37,505 nucleotides of DNA from Novosphingobium lindaniclasticum LE124 (GTDB lineage: Bacteria; Pseudomonadota; Alphaproteobacteria; Sphingomonadales; Sphingomonadaceae): contig NZ_ATHL01000110.1 in the NCBI RefSeq assembly GCF_000445125.1, positions 1 through 37,505 on the forward strand, read 5' to 3'. The notes under the pieces are model-generated. The model did no database searches. It was not told the DNA's origin and saw only the letters and a program-made list of their open reading frames with translations. Shown piece after piece: positions 6,162 to 13,638 of the stretch (position 1 is the stretch's first letter; each line of letters begins with the position of its first letter). Both the position numbers and the translations under genes were made by a program.

Positions 6162-8657
6162 ATGACGACCGATTTTCGCGCCCAGCTTCGCCGCCAGATC
6201 GACCTTGAGGACGAGCAGCGTGCCCTCGGCGCAAGCCGTTACCAAGCACGGGCTCTCCCTTGGAAGGTGGAAGCAGGCTCTATCGACGAGGAGGCCAATC
6301 TGCCTCCCGGCCATCAACTCCTGAAGCTCGCCACCAAGCCCGTCGCAGAGACCATTGAAGCGTTCCTCGCGGAAGTGTGCGAGCGCAAGGCCGGGCGTCA
6401 TCACCGGGCGGTGGATTTCCTTCTGCTCCTCGACTCGACCGAGGTGGCTTATCTCACGACTCGCGTGATGGTGAATCTCTGCATGGCGCAGACGCTCCTC
6501 CAGACTGCCGCGACTCGCGTGACCGAGGCGCTTATCGAGAACTTGGAGTTCAAGTCGTTCCGCGAAATGAACCGGAAGGGCTACAAGGGTTTCATGAAGG
6601 CCCAAGAGGCGCGTGGCTACAGCCGCCAGCGCAAGGCCGCCGTGAAGAAGCTGTTTCACTCCGAGGGCTGCGCCATTGAGGTGTCGAGCGAGGAGAAGGT
6701 CTCCATCGGCACCAAGTGCATGGAGCTGGTCATCGACGCCACAGGCTTCTTCTCGCTGGAGAAGGTGCGCCGCGCCAACGGCTTCGCCTACAGCCTTCGC
6801 CCGACCGAGACGCTCCAGGACTGGTTCGATAAGCAGCACGCCCGCTGCGCGCTCCTCGACCCCATCAACATGCCGATGGTAGTGCGTCCGCGCCGCTGGC
6901 GCTCGCCCACTTACGGGGGATACCTCACGCCCCGCCACGGGAACCGCTTCATCAAGCAGCGGAACCACGCCTATCACGTTGAAGTGCGGAACATGGACCT
7001 CTCCAAGGTCTATGACAGCGTGAACCACATCCAAGACAGCCCGTGGGTCATCAACACCCGCGTACTGGAGGTGATGGAGCAGGTGTGGGCCGACGGCACG
7101 TCCCTCGGCGGCCTTCCGCAACGTGAAGACGACCCTATTCCGGCCAAGCCGGAGGACATCGACACCAACGAGGAAGCCAAGCTCAAGTGGAAGCGGGATG
7201 CCGCAGAGGTCTACACGGCCAACGCGGAGCGCACCTCTGCGCGCATGTCCATGCACTCCGGTCTGTGGGTCGCCCGCCGATTCGCTGACGAGTCGGCCAT
7301 CTATTACCCGCACGAGCTGGACTTCCGTGGCCGGGTCTATCCGATCCCGGTGTTCGGCCCCTCGCCGCAAGGCTGCGATTGGCAGAAGGCGCTCCTTCAG
7401 TTCTCCGAAGGCCTCCCTCTGGGCCTTGAGGGCTTCCGCTGGCTCTGCATCCACGTCGCGAACCTCTTCGGTGTCGACAAGGTGTCGTTCCGGGAACGCG
7501 AGCAGTGGGTGACGGACAACCTCCCTGCCCTGCTGGACAGTGCCGAAGACCCCTTGGGGGGTCAGCGGTTCTGGACGACTGCCGACAGCCCTTACTCTGC
7601 TCTCGCGGCTCTGTTCGAGCTGGCCGACGCCGTGCGCATGGAAGACCCGACGGCCTACGTGTCGCGGGTGCCCATCGCCCTCGACGGGTCCTGCTCCGGC
7701 ATTCAGCACTTCTCGGCTATGCTCCGGGATGCCGAAGGCGGCGAGGCGGTTAACCTCCTGCCCTCGGAGACCCCGCAGGACATATACATGCGCGCTGCGG
7801 GTAAAGCTCAGGCCATCGCGGATGCCACGCCGTTCATCACCTACAAGGTGAAGAAAGCCGATGGTGTCGAGGAAGATGTCACCATTCCGAACCCCTGGAT
7901 GGGCGGCATGGTCAAGCGTGGGATCGCGAAGCGCCCTACCATGACCTTCTGCTATTCAGCCACGCGCTTCGGCATGGGCGGTATGATCGTCCAGACCCTC
8001 AAGGAAATGGACCGGGAGCTGGCCGCGAAGGGTCAGGGCCCCTACCTCGGCGGTGCGGACAACTATCACTGCGCCATGTGGCTTTCTCATGTCATATTTA
8101 GTTCCATTAGCGAGACTGTTCCGGCTGCCGCAAAGGCAATGGAGTGGCTCCGCGAGGCAGCTAAGGTGGCAGCCGAGGGCGGCCTGCCGCTCTGGTGGAC
8201 CACCCCGATGGGTCTTCCGATCCTTCAGGAGTACAAGGCGCAGAAAGGCGAGCGTGTAGAGGTCCACTGGCACGGCCAGCGGGTTCGCATGATGGTGCAG
8301 AAGGACACTGAGGACCTCGACGGACGCGCTCAGGCGAACGGCGTGGCTCCGAACTTCGTCCACTCGTTGGATGCGGCGCACCTCCAAGCCGTAGCGCTGC
8401 GCTGCAAGCATGAAGGGATCAAGCACCTAGCCATGATCCACGACAGCTTCGGGACACACGCGGCGAACACCGCGCGTCTCTCGTCGATCCTGCGGGATAC
8501 CTTCGTCGAGCAGTACGAGGGCGACGTCCTCGGGGAGTTCTACGAGGAACTGAAGGAGCAGTTGGGCGAGGAGTTGGCCGCGAAGCTGCCCGAGCCGCCG
8601 AAGTCTGGCGACCTGGACCTCAATCTCATCCGCAAAGCCTCGTACACTTTCGCATAA
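6162..8657 (+). CDS. T7-like single-subunit DNA-directed RNA polymerase
   Basis: The 831-residue protein (T7 enzyme 883) transcribes the phage genome from phage promoters. Visible motifs: DFRGRVYPIP; motif A with catalytic Asp D508 in DGSCSGIQHFSAMLRD; motif B K590 to Y598 (KRPTMTFCY), the same spacing as T7 K631 to Y639; NGVAPNFVHSLDAAHLQ; and motif C catalytic Asp D761 in MIHDSFGTH. In the specificity loop (ERVEVHWHGQ) residue E700 aligns with T7 N748, the residue that reads promoter bases -11/-10; T3 has Asp there. The start at 6162 was preferred to an upstream in-frame ATG because GGAAGG lies 10 nt before it and the N-terminus then fits the family. It follows two T3-like promoter copies. 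Confidence 0.97.
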   Translation: MTTDFRAQLRRQIDLEDEQRALGASRYQARALPWKVEAGSIDEEANLPPGHQLLKLATKPVAETIEAFLAEVCERKAGRHHRAVDFLLLLDSTEVAYLTTRVMVNLCMAQTLLQTAATRVTEALIENLEFKSFREMNRKGYKGFMKAQEARGYSRQRKAAVKKLFHSEGCAIEVSSEEKVSIGTKCMELVIDATGFFSLEKVRRANGFAYSLRPTETLQDWFDKQHARCALLDPINMPMVVRPRRWRSPTYGGYLTPRHGNRFIKQRNHAYHVEVRNMDLSKVYDSVNHIQDSPWVINTRVLEVMEQVWADGTSLGGLPQREDDPIPAKPEDIDTNEEAKLKWKRDAAEVYTANAERTSARMSMHSGLWVARRFADESAIYYPHELDFRGRVYPIPVFGPSPQGCDWQKALLQFSEGLPLGLEGFRWLCIHVANLFGVDKVSFREREQWVTDNLPALLDSAEDPLGGQRFWTTADSPYSALAALFELADAVRMEDPTAYVSRVPIALDGSCSGIQHFSAMLRDAEGGEAVNLLPSETPQDIYMRAAGKAQAIADATPFITYKVKKADGVEEDVTIPNPWMGGMVKRGIAKRPTMTFCYSATRFGMGGMIVQTLKEMDRELAAKGQGPYLGGADNYHCAMWLSHVIFSSISETVPAAAKAMEWLREAAKVAAEGGLPLWWTTPMGLPILQEYKAQKGERVEVHWHGQRVRMMVQKDTEDLDGRAQANGVAPNFVHSLDAAHLQAVALRCKHEGIKHLAMIHDSFGTHAANTARLSSILRDTFVEQYEGDVLGEFYEELKEQLGEELAAKLPEPPKSGDLDLNLIRKASYTFA

Positions 8658-8660
8658 TAG

Positions 8661-8670
8661 TTCCACTAGC
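8661..8670 (+). repeat. TTCCACTAG motif, copy 3
   Basis: TTCCACTAGC lies directly after the RNA polymerase stop codon and 14 nt before T3-like promoter copy 3, where T7 has its first early-region phage promoters. Confidence 0.55.
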
Positions 8671-8684
8671 GTGATGTTCTAACG

Positions 8685-8706
8685 AATTATCCCCCACCAT
8701 CGGCGG
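8685..8706 (+). promoter_or_regulatory. T3-like phage promoter, copy 3
   Basis: The element begins AATTATCCCCCACC and the predicted +1 GG is at 8702-8703. It drives the small early genes that follow the polymerase. Confidence 0.6.
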
Positions 8707-8742
8707 GCGAAACCGCACCACATTCGCAAGGACCATAAGACC

Positions 8743-8871
8743 ATGAAGAAGATCACTTTGGACCGGGAGGCGCGCCAGCGCCTTGCCCGCCAGCTTGCAG
8801 AAACCCACGGCACTCCGGTGCAAGTTGGAGATGCCGCCTCGGGCCCCGAAGGCTGGGGAGGAACACGCTGA
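8743..8871 (+). CDS. Small early protein of unknown function
   Basis: The 42-residue basic protein starts MKKITLDREARQRLARQL and has a predicted N-terminal amphipathic helix rich in Arg. It follows promoter copy 3, with AAGGACC upstream as ribosome site. Its stop overlaps the next start (TGATG), so the two are translationally coupled. No family recognised. Confidence 0.6.
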   Translation: MKKITLDREARQRLARQLAETHGTPVQVGDAASGPEGWGGTR

Positions 8872-9491
8872 TGGACAACATCGATACCATCTGCGCCAAC
8901 TCCTTCCGCAACTTCCACACGAAGGGGTTCGACTACCTCTGCCTCACACGGACCCCGGAGCTGACGCGGAAGGTCTACTTCTTCGACGGGGACCTTGCAG
9001 ACCTGCCGGAACTGGTGATCCCTCATGACCACCGATACGCCTTCGTCACGACTGTCCTCGCGGGCGCCGTGGTGAACAAGCGGTTCTGGGGGCTCCAGGG
9101 CGAACCTGCGGCGGACGTCAAGGTCGAGTGGGAGCGCCAGACGCGCCTCTTCGACCACTTCAAGTACCTCACGCCCCTGAATGGCGGCGATGGGTTCTCG
9201 TGGGTGGGCGAGCGTCGTCTCTGGTCCGAAGCCAACGGCCTGCATCGCCGTCGCGGAATGCACTGGCATTGCCGTGCCGAGGAAATCCACACCCTCGACA
9301 TCCGCTGCGAGGGCACGGTCATCATGCTGGAACAGCTCGCAGACGAGGTGCCGCTCGATCAGCCGACCAACGCCTATCGTCTCGCGGGAGACAAGACCCC
9401 GCCGAGCCTGGACGGGCTTTACGACCGCATGGACCCGGACCACGCCCGCGTCCGCATCGAGCAATTCCTCGACCTCGTCGGCAACCGCTGA
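8871..9491 (+). CDS. Hypothetical early protein, possibly cupin-like
   Basis: The 206-residue protein is coupled to the upstream 42-residue gene. A His-rich motif, IPHDHRYAFVTTVLAG (about residues 51-66), resembles the H-x-H strand of cupin/RmlC-like metal-binding folds. A later segment, RRGMHWHCRAEEIHTL (about 126-141), is also His-rich. A metal-binding beta-barrel is therefore plausible but not proven. It occupies the early region, where T7-like phages keep host-takeover genes. A promoter copy and a terminator follow. Confidence 0.7.
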   Translation: MDNIDTICANSFRNFHTKGFDYLCLTRTPELTRKVYFFDGDLADLPELVIPHDHRYAFVTTVLAGAVVNKRFWGLQGEPAADVKVEWERQTRLFDHFKYLTPLNGGDGFSWVGERRLWSEANGLHRRRGMHWHCRAEEIHTLDIRCEGTVIMLEQLADEVPLDQPTNAYRLAGDKTPPSLDGLYDRMDPDHARVRIEQFLDLVGNR

Positions 9492-9501
9492 ATACCGCTG
9501 T

Positions 9502-9523
9502 AATTAACCCCCACCTTCGGCAG
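9502..9523 (+). promoter_or_regulatory. T3-like phage promoter, copy 4
   Basis: The element begins AATTAACCCCCACC, among the closest to the T3 promoter; the predicted +1 GG is at 9519-9520. A terminator begins only about 15 nt later, so transcripts starting here would be about 45 nt long unless read through. Confidence 0.65.
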
Positions 9524-9533
9524 ATGAAACCTC

Positions 9534-9563
9534 AGGTCCCTCGCAGAAATGCTGGGGCCTTTC
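9534..9563 (+). terminator. Early-region terminator
   Basis: AGGTCCC pairs with GGGGCCT and an inner GCA-GAAA-TGC hairpin caps it with a GNRA-type loop; a short TTT follows. It lies between two promoter copies, so it may insulate the early unit from the next one. Confidence 0.6.
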
Positions 9564-9585
9564 ATCGTTCTTGGCCAGGACATCG

Positions 9586-9607
9586 AATTAACCCCCACCT
9601 TCGGTGG
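9586..9607 (+). promoter_or_regulatory. T3-like phage promoter, copy 5
   Basis: The element begins AATTAACCCCCACC and the predicted +1 GG is at 9603-9604. It restarts transcription after the terminator, ahead of the 9661-11175 gene cluster. Confidence 0.65.
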
Positions 9608-9660
9608 TGGGAACATTCTTAGTTCCTATTGGCCACCCCTCGTTTTCACTGGAGCATTAC

Positions 9661-10062
9661 ATGACTTTCGATCCCACCAAGCCGGTGCGGACGCGGGACG
9701 GCCGCGCCGTGACCATCCTCGCCACTGGCGTGCTCGCGCACATCCCCGGCATCGGTTGCCGTGTCGGAGAGCAGACGATCCTCGCACAGATCGAGGGCAA
9801 GCCTGCGCCTGATTATTTCGACGCCGATGGCTCCTTCCACAAGGCCCAAGGCGATACCGAATGGGACCTCGTCAATATCCCACCGGAGCCTGTGAAGACC
9901 GAAGAGTTCTTCTCGATTTATCCGCCAAGCGAAGGTGCCGACTGGAGCTTCGCCAAGCGAGCAAGCGCGAGCACGGCTCGGAACATCGGGTCGGACAAGT
10001 ACCGCGCCACGATCCGCATCGCCTACGAGGACGGCAAGCCCGTATCGGCTTCCCTCGTCTGA
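9661..10062 (+). CDS. Phage protein of unknown function with a KPVRTRDGR domain
   Basis: The 133-residue protein opens with FDPTKPVRTRDGRAVTIL, a short domain common in phage and prophage hypothetical proteins. It later has FDADGSFHK and DLVNIPPEP, also typical of that group. Related repeats occur in the gene at 10334. The start ATG is preceded by a GGAG ribosome site. It is coupled to the next gene by a TGATG overlap. No biochemical role is known to me. Confidence 0.75.
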   Translation: MTFDPTKPVRTRDGRAVTILATGVLAHIPGIGCRVGEQTILAQIEGKPAPDYFDADGSFHKAQGDTEWDLVNIPPEPVKTEEFFSIYPPSEGADWSFAKRASASTARNIGSDKYRATIRIAYEDGKPVSASLV

Positions 10063-10337
10063 TGCAGGCCCATACCATCCGGGACCGGGTGGCTTTCAGG
10101 TCTTCCCTCAGTCCCCTCAAGGCCCCCGCCTTTTCCCTTCTGGACTCCCTCCAAGCCCACCCGGCTGACGTCCAGATCGAGGCGCTGTCCCTGACCTTCA
10201 CCATCCTGGCCCAAGGGGCCGGGCTCAATCCCCACGAACTGGTCGAGCGCTCCCGCCGTCAGCTCTCGGACGCTGCTGCCGTCCGCAACCCGATCCCTGA
10301 GGCCATCGAGGCCTACGCCCAAGGAGAACTTCGTTGA
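10062..10337 (+). CDS. Hypothetical protein
   Basis: The 91-residue, mostly helical protein (MQAHTIRDRVAFRSSLSPLK, then a Leu/Ala-rich middle) starts in a TGATG overlap with the upstream gene. Its stop overlaps the next start (TTGA). No family recognised; tight coupling and phage codon use support it as real. Confidence 0.65.
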   Translation: MQAHTIRDRVAFRSSLSPLKAPAFSLLDSLQAHPADVQIEALSLTFTILAQGAGLNPHELVERSRRQLSDAAAVRNPIPEAIEAYAQGELR

Positions 10338-11005
10338 CCCTCACCACCACCAAGCTGGCCAAGATCGACGTTACCAAGCCGTTGCAGCTTGCTGACGGCA
10401 CTCCCGTCGCCTTCGCCCGCCGCTCTCACATGAGCATGGACGGCTACGAGGTTATCATCAAGCCGAACACGACCGGCCGCGAAGTCGGCCAGCATCGCCA
10501 CTTCCGCGCCGACGGGATCCACGTTCACAGCACGCTCCCGAACCTCCAAAACGTCCTCGAGGCCACCCTCGACACTTCCAAGCCCCTTCAGACCTCTGAC
10601 GGCAAGCCCGTCACGTTCGTCGGGAAGCTGGAAGATGGCCGTCTGGTCGTCCAGGTCGGCTATGGCTCGGCCTTCAGCCGCACCCAGGCAACCGAGCTGC
10701 GCTTCGCAGATGGCCGCAAGTCGGCAGCCGTCGGTGTCACCTCGGGTGACGACGTGATCGTGAAGGTCACGAAGACCGAGAAGTTCCGCAACGTCTACGC
10801 TGACGGCACCCTCGGCACGACGGCCCACAAGACCGAGGAAGCCGCCCGCCAGAACGTCAAGTTCGGCAAGGTCCGCATCGGCATCCTGAAGCAGGTCTTC
10901 GAAGATGGCACGCTCGTCGACGCCCGCATGGTGCCCCTCACCCCGACCTATCGCAATCGCGGCGTCACGGTACGCAACGCGACTCGCGAGGACTTCGCTC
11001 GCTGA
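10334..11005 (+). CDS. Phage protein with repeated KPLQxxDGxPV domains
   Basis: The 223-residue protein starts at a TTG inside a TTGA stop-start overlap, with AAGGAG upstream. It contains two copies of the short domain of the 9661 gene: IDVTKPLQLADGTPVAF near the N-terminus and LDTSKPLQTSDGKPVTF around residue 77. A further DGR-containing segment follows. Internal duplication looks likely. Function unknown. Confidence 0.7.
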   Translation: MTLTTTKLAKIDVTKPLQLADGTPVAFARRSHMSMDGYEVIIKPNTTGREVGQHRHFRADGIHVHSTLPNLQNVLEATLDTSKPLQTSDGKPVTFVGKLEDGRLVVQVGYGSAFSRTQATELRFADGRKSAAVGVTSGDDVIVKVTKTEKFRNVYADGTLGTTAHKTEEAARQNVKFGKVRIGILKQVFEDGTLVDARMVPLTPTYRNRGVTVRNATREDFAR

Positions 11006-11175
11006 TGGACGAACTCCTTTACGAGAACATGGTCGAGGCCGCAGCTGAACGCGCGGCGGAAACCGGGGCCGTCGACCTCGTCGACATCACCAACGCCGCA
11101 GCCAGCGGCTTCGACACCAACCACTTCGTCAATGACGTGAACGCGATGGTCAGCAAGACCCTCGACGACGCCTGA
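11005..11175 (+). CDS. Small acidic hypothetical protein
   Basis: The 56-residue acidic helical protein (MDELLYENMVEAAAERAAET) starts in a TGATG overlap with the upstream gene. It is the last gene before the motif upstream of the SSB gene. No family recognised; size, acidity and early position would suit a small host-inhibitor, but this is speculation. Confidence 0.6.
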   Translation: MDELLYENMVEAAAERAAETGAVDLVDITNAAASGFDTNHFVNDVNAMVSKTLDDA

Positions 11176-11182
11176 CGGAAAC

Positions 11183-11192
11183 TTCCACTAGA
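11183..11192 (+). repeat. TTCCACTAGA motif, copy 4
   Basis: The core starts 25 nt before the SSB start codon, where T7 has promoter phi2.5. No T3-like copy accompanies it here, so this copy argues that the motif may have promoter or processing activity of its own. Confidence 0.55.
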
Positions 11193-11207
11193 AAGACAGA
11201 ACCGCTT

Positions 11208-11960
11208 ATGGCGAAATCGAAGTATATCGCAGGCCCCAAGTTCACCACTCCCCGTGCTCCGGCCATCTGGCCCCGCCTGAACGAGCCGGACACCAAGCAC
11301 GACGCTGCCGGTGTCTACGAGTGCAAGCAGGAGCTTCAGCTCGACGATCCGGTCGTCCAGAAGATCAAGGCGAAGGCGATGGAACTCGCCCAGGCCAAGT
11401 TCGCGGAGATCAAGGAACAGTTCGAGGGCGACTCGAAGGTCTTCTTCGACGAGGACGAGTACGAGGCCAAGGTCAGCGAGCTGAAGGCCGCTGGCAAGAA
11501 GGCGCTGGCGGAGAAGCTGAAGCTCATCACTCTCGTCGAGCCCCTGGCTCCCGAGATCGACGACGAAGGCGACGAGACCGGCACCTGCATGCTCAAGTGC
11601 AAGATGAAGGCATCGGGTGTCTACAAGACCGGCCCGAAGACCGGCCAGCGCTGGGAGCGCAAGCCGAACATCTTCAACGCAAAGGGCAAGCAGCTCGCCA
11701 GCCCGCCGAAGATTGGCGGCGGTTCGGACGTGAAGATGTCCATCGAACTGAGCCCCTACTACGCCGCGAACGACGGCAAGGTCGGCGTGACGTTCCGTAT
11801 GGAAGCCATCCAGCTCATCACCTTGGTCCAGTTCGGCCAGCGTGACGCGGCGGGCTATGGCTTCGGCGCGGAAGATGGCGACGACATTGGCGACGACGAC
11901 AACACCTCGGGCGGCTTCTCGAATGAGAGCGGCTCGGGCGATGAAGACGACGAACTGTGA
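11208..11960 (+). CDS. Single-stranded DNA-binding protein (T7 gp2.5-like)
   Basis: The 250-residue protein (T7 gp2.5 is 232) begins AKSKYIAGPKFTTPRAPAIW, the typical start of this family. It has the beta-rich OB-fold body and ends in a strongly acidic tail (SGDEDDEL) that in T7 contacts polymerase and helicase. It coats ssDNA and coordinates the replisome. A 4-nt GTGA overlap leads into the next gene. Confidence 0.9.
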   Translation: MAKSKYIAGPKFTTPRAPAIWPRLNEPDTKHDAAGVYECKQELQLDDPVVQKIKAKAMELAQAKFAEIKEQFEGDSKVFFDEDEYEAKVSELKAAGKKALAEKLKLITLVEPLAPEIDDEGDETGTCMLKCKMKASGVYKTGPKTGQRWERKPNIFNAKGKQLASPPKIGGGSDVKMSIELSPYYAANDGKVGVTFRMEAIQLITLVQFGQRDAAGYGFGAEDGDDIGDDDNTSGGFSNESGSGDEDDEL

Positions 11961-12124
11961 TAGTAGGGGCACTGACAGGCTTTACCGTCTGGTTTAGCTT
12001 GTTCATGCTTGGGACCGTCGAGCGCGTCGCTTCGGGCTATCCTGCACCAGCCCTTCGCGGCACGGGACTTTTCAAGGCCATTGGCTTTGCCCTCGTTGGT
12101 GCCCTGATCGGCTCCTTCGTCTGA
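11957..12124 (+). CDS. Small two-pass membrane protein
   Basis: The 55-residue protein starts at GTG in a GTGA overlap with the SSB gene. Two hydrophobic segments (about residues 2-22 and 38-55) are joined by a short charged loop (ERVASGYPAPALRG). Its place near the amidase gene makes a holin or antiholin role possible, but a two-pass candidate with a stronger ribosome site lies at 18491. Confidence 0.6.
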   Translation: MIVGALTGFTVWFSLFMLGTVERVASGYPAPALRGTGLFKAIGFALVGALIGSFV

Positions 12125-12525
12125 CCCAAGTCACCTTCCGGCTCGCTGTTGAACCCATGCCCACCCCTCGTCCGAGAGCGCGGGTCATTGCAGCAGCGGG
12201 CCGGAGACCCATCGCTTCCTTCTACTCTCCCAAGGAATACCAAGAGTGGCAGAAGGAAGCGGCGGCGGCGCTCAAGGGCGTCCCTGCATTCCCCATAGAC
12301 GGCCCTTGCACCGTGAGCATCGTCTGCGAGGTCGCCAAGCCTAAAACCACGAAGCTCGCGGCTCCCAAGCCCGACGTCGACAACTACGCCAAGGGCGTAC
12401 TCGACGCCATCACCAAGGATGGCCGCTTCTGGTCTGACGACAGCCAAGTGGTCGGCCTCTGGGTGTCCAAAACGTGGACCGAGGGAGCCCCCGGCATCCA
12501 CGTCGCAATCTCAAAGGAACTGTGA
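12121..12525 (+). CDS. RusA-family Holliday junction resolvase
   Basis: The RusA core signature is present: PKPDVDNYAKGVLDAITKDG followed by FWSDDSQVV, holding the conserved Asp residues that bind metal. It occupies the slot of T7 endonuclease I (gp3) and would resolve branched replication intermediates. The first ATG (12157) would cut into the family N-terminus, because the upstream in-frame residues TQVTFRLAVEP form the expected first strand before PTPRPRARV. A CTG at 12121 in a CTGA stop-start overlap is the best fit, giving 134 residues and matching the NTGA overlaps of its neighbours. Confidence 0.85.
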   Translation: MTQVTFRLAVEPMPTPRPRARVIAAAGRRPIASFYSPKEYQEWQKEAAAALKGVPAFPIDGPCTVSIVCEVAKPKTTKLAAPKPDVDNYAKGVLDAITKDGRFWSDDSQVVGLWVSKTWTEGAPGIHVAISKEL

Positions 12526-12983
12526 ACTACAAAAAAATGACCCGCATCGGGTTCATCGCGGTCCATTGCTCGGCAACCCCGGGAACCTCGGTGAACATCG
12601 GAGCGTCCGACATCCGCCAGTGGCATCGTAAGCTCGGCTGGCGCGACATCGGTTATCACTACGTCATCAAGCGTGACGGCACTGTTGAGAAGGGCCGCCC
12701 GGACGACATGCCCGGCGCACACGAACCCAAGATCAACTCGCAGTCCATCGCCGTCTGCCTCGTCGGCGGATCGCCGCCCATCGGCTCCCCGGAGCAGAAG
12801 AAGGGCCTTGGCGAGAACAACTACACCTCCGCCCAATGGGCCTCCCTGAAGAAGCTCGTCACCGAACTGCACGCGAAGCACCCCAACGCGGTCGTCCTTG
12901 GACACCGCGACGTGCCGGGCGTGCGCAAGGCGTGCCCGAGCTTCGACGTGAAGCCTTGGTGGGCGGAGAACAAACCCCAGTAA
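12522..12983 (+). CDS. N-acetylmuramoyl-L-alanine amidase (T7 lysozyme gp3.5-like)
   Basis: The 153-residue amidase_2/PGRP-fold enzyme cuts the amide bond between MurNAc and L-Ala; in T7 it also inhibits the phage RNA polymerase. Close matches to T7 lysozyme include FIAVHCSATPG, IRQWHRKLGW, GYHYVIKRDGTVEKGR and ACPSFDVKPWW. Likely zinc ligands are H15, H128 and C138. The start is GTG at 12522 in a GTGA overlap with AAAGGAA upstream; ATG at 12537 is the alternative. It is the probable endolysin. Confidence 0.93.
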   Translation: MNYKKMTRIGFIAVHCSATPGTSVNIGASDIRQWHRKLGWRDIGYHYVIKRDGTVEKGRPDDMPGAHEPKINSQSIAVCLVGGSPPIGSPEQKKGLGENNYTSAQWASLKKLVTELHAKHPNAVVLGHRDVPGVRKACPSFDVKPWWAENKPQ

Positions 12984-12996
12984 CGGAGAACCGAAG

Positions 12997-13236
12997 ATGT
13001 CCCGCGATGAAAACAAGGCGGTCCTAGTATCCCGCCACCTGAAGAAGCACGGCCATATCAGCCAGGGCACCGCGACCCTGGAATACGGCTACTTCCGCCT
13101 CTCCGATGCGATCCTGCGCCTCCGCAACGAGGACAGTGACCTCATCCCGGACGGGCACCGCATCAAGACGGTCATGAAGCGGGACGCTTCGGGCCACCCC
13201 TACGGCGAATATCAGCTCGTTCGGAAGGCTGCCTGA
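12997..13236 (+). CDS. Small HTH-domain protein
   Basis: The 79-residue protein looks like a short winged-helix/HTH domain found in phages: VSRHLKKHGHISQGTATLEYG followed by the recognition-like FRLSDAILRLRNE and a beta hairpin (HRIKTVMKRD ... YGEYQLVRK). It may bind nucleic acid. GGAGAA precedes the ATG. It is coupled by TGATG to the next gene. Confidence 0.75.
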   Translation: MSRDENKAVLVSRHLKKHGHISQGTATLEYGYFRLSDAILRLRNEDSDLIPDGHRIKTVMKRDASGHPYGEYQLVRKAA

Positions 13237-13469
13237 TGCAGCTGGTCGGGTTCGATATCACCTACGATGAGTTCGGCTTTTACAACGTCACGCCGCTGTT
13301 TCTGAAGCGCAATGTGCTCGGCACGCTGAAGCTGAAGCGCGGTCATGCGCGGTTGGCGTTTGGGATCGAAGAGGCCCGCGCTGAGGCGAAGGCATACGCC
13401 AGCGACCTCAAGGCCCCTCTCCCTCCCCGTCAGAACACCTTCATCCCCGCAGGAGACCTGAATGCCTAA
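13236..13469 (+). CDS. Hypothetical protein
   Basis: The 77-residue protein (MQLVGFDITYDEFGFYNVTP) has an N-terminal beta-rich half and a helical second half. It starts in a TGATG overlap with the HTH gene and overlaps the next start. No family recognised. Confidence 0.6.
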   Translation: MQLVGFDITYDEFGFYNVTPLFLKRNVLGTLKLKRGHARLAFGIEEARAEAKAYASDLKAPLPPRQNTFIPAGDLNA

Positions 13470-13638
13470 GGCACAGCGCAAGCCCACCGCACCCTCGCAG
13501 CCCCGCGAGCTGATCCGCCGCACCACCGCAATGACCGACGCCATGTTCAAGGCCTTCGCTGACGCGGGCTTCGACGTGAGCCGAGCCAAGGTCCCTCTGA
13601 AGCGCGAGCCAACGTGGCGCGTGTCTCGCCGGGGCTGA
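13462..13638 (+). CDS. Small basic hypothetical protein
   Basis: The 58-residue protein begins MPKAQRKPTAPSQPRELIRR and is strongly basic. AGGAGA lies 6 nt before the ATG. It overlaps the previous gene by 8 nt and the primase-helicase gene by 25 nt. No family recognised. Confidence 0.6.
   Translation: MPKAQRKPTAPSQPRELIRRTTAMTDAMFKAFADAGFDVSRAKVPLKREPTWRVSRRG

Noticed and set aside
6123..7709. A 528-codon open frame antisense to the RNA polymerase gene
   Set aside because: Long antisense frames are common in high-GC DNA; composition mirrors the sense gene and no domain is seen. The same applies to the long antisense frames across secD, gp15, capsid and primase genes.
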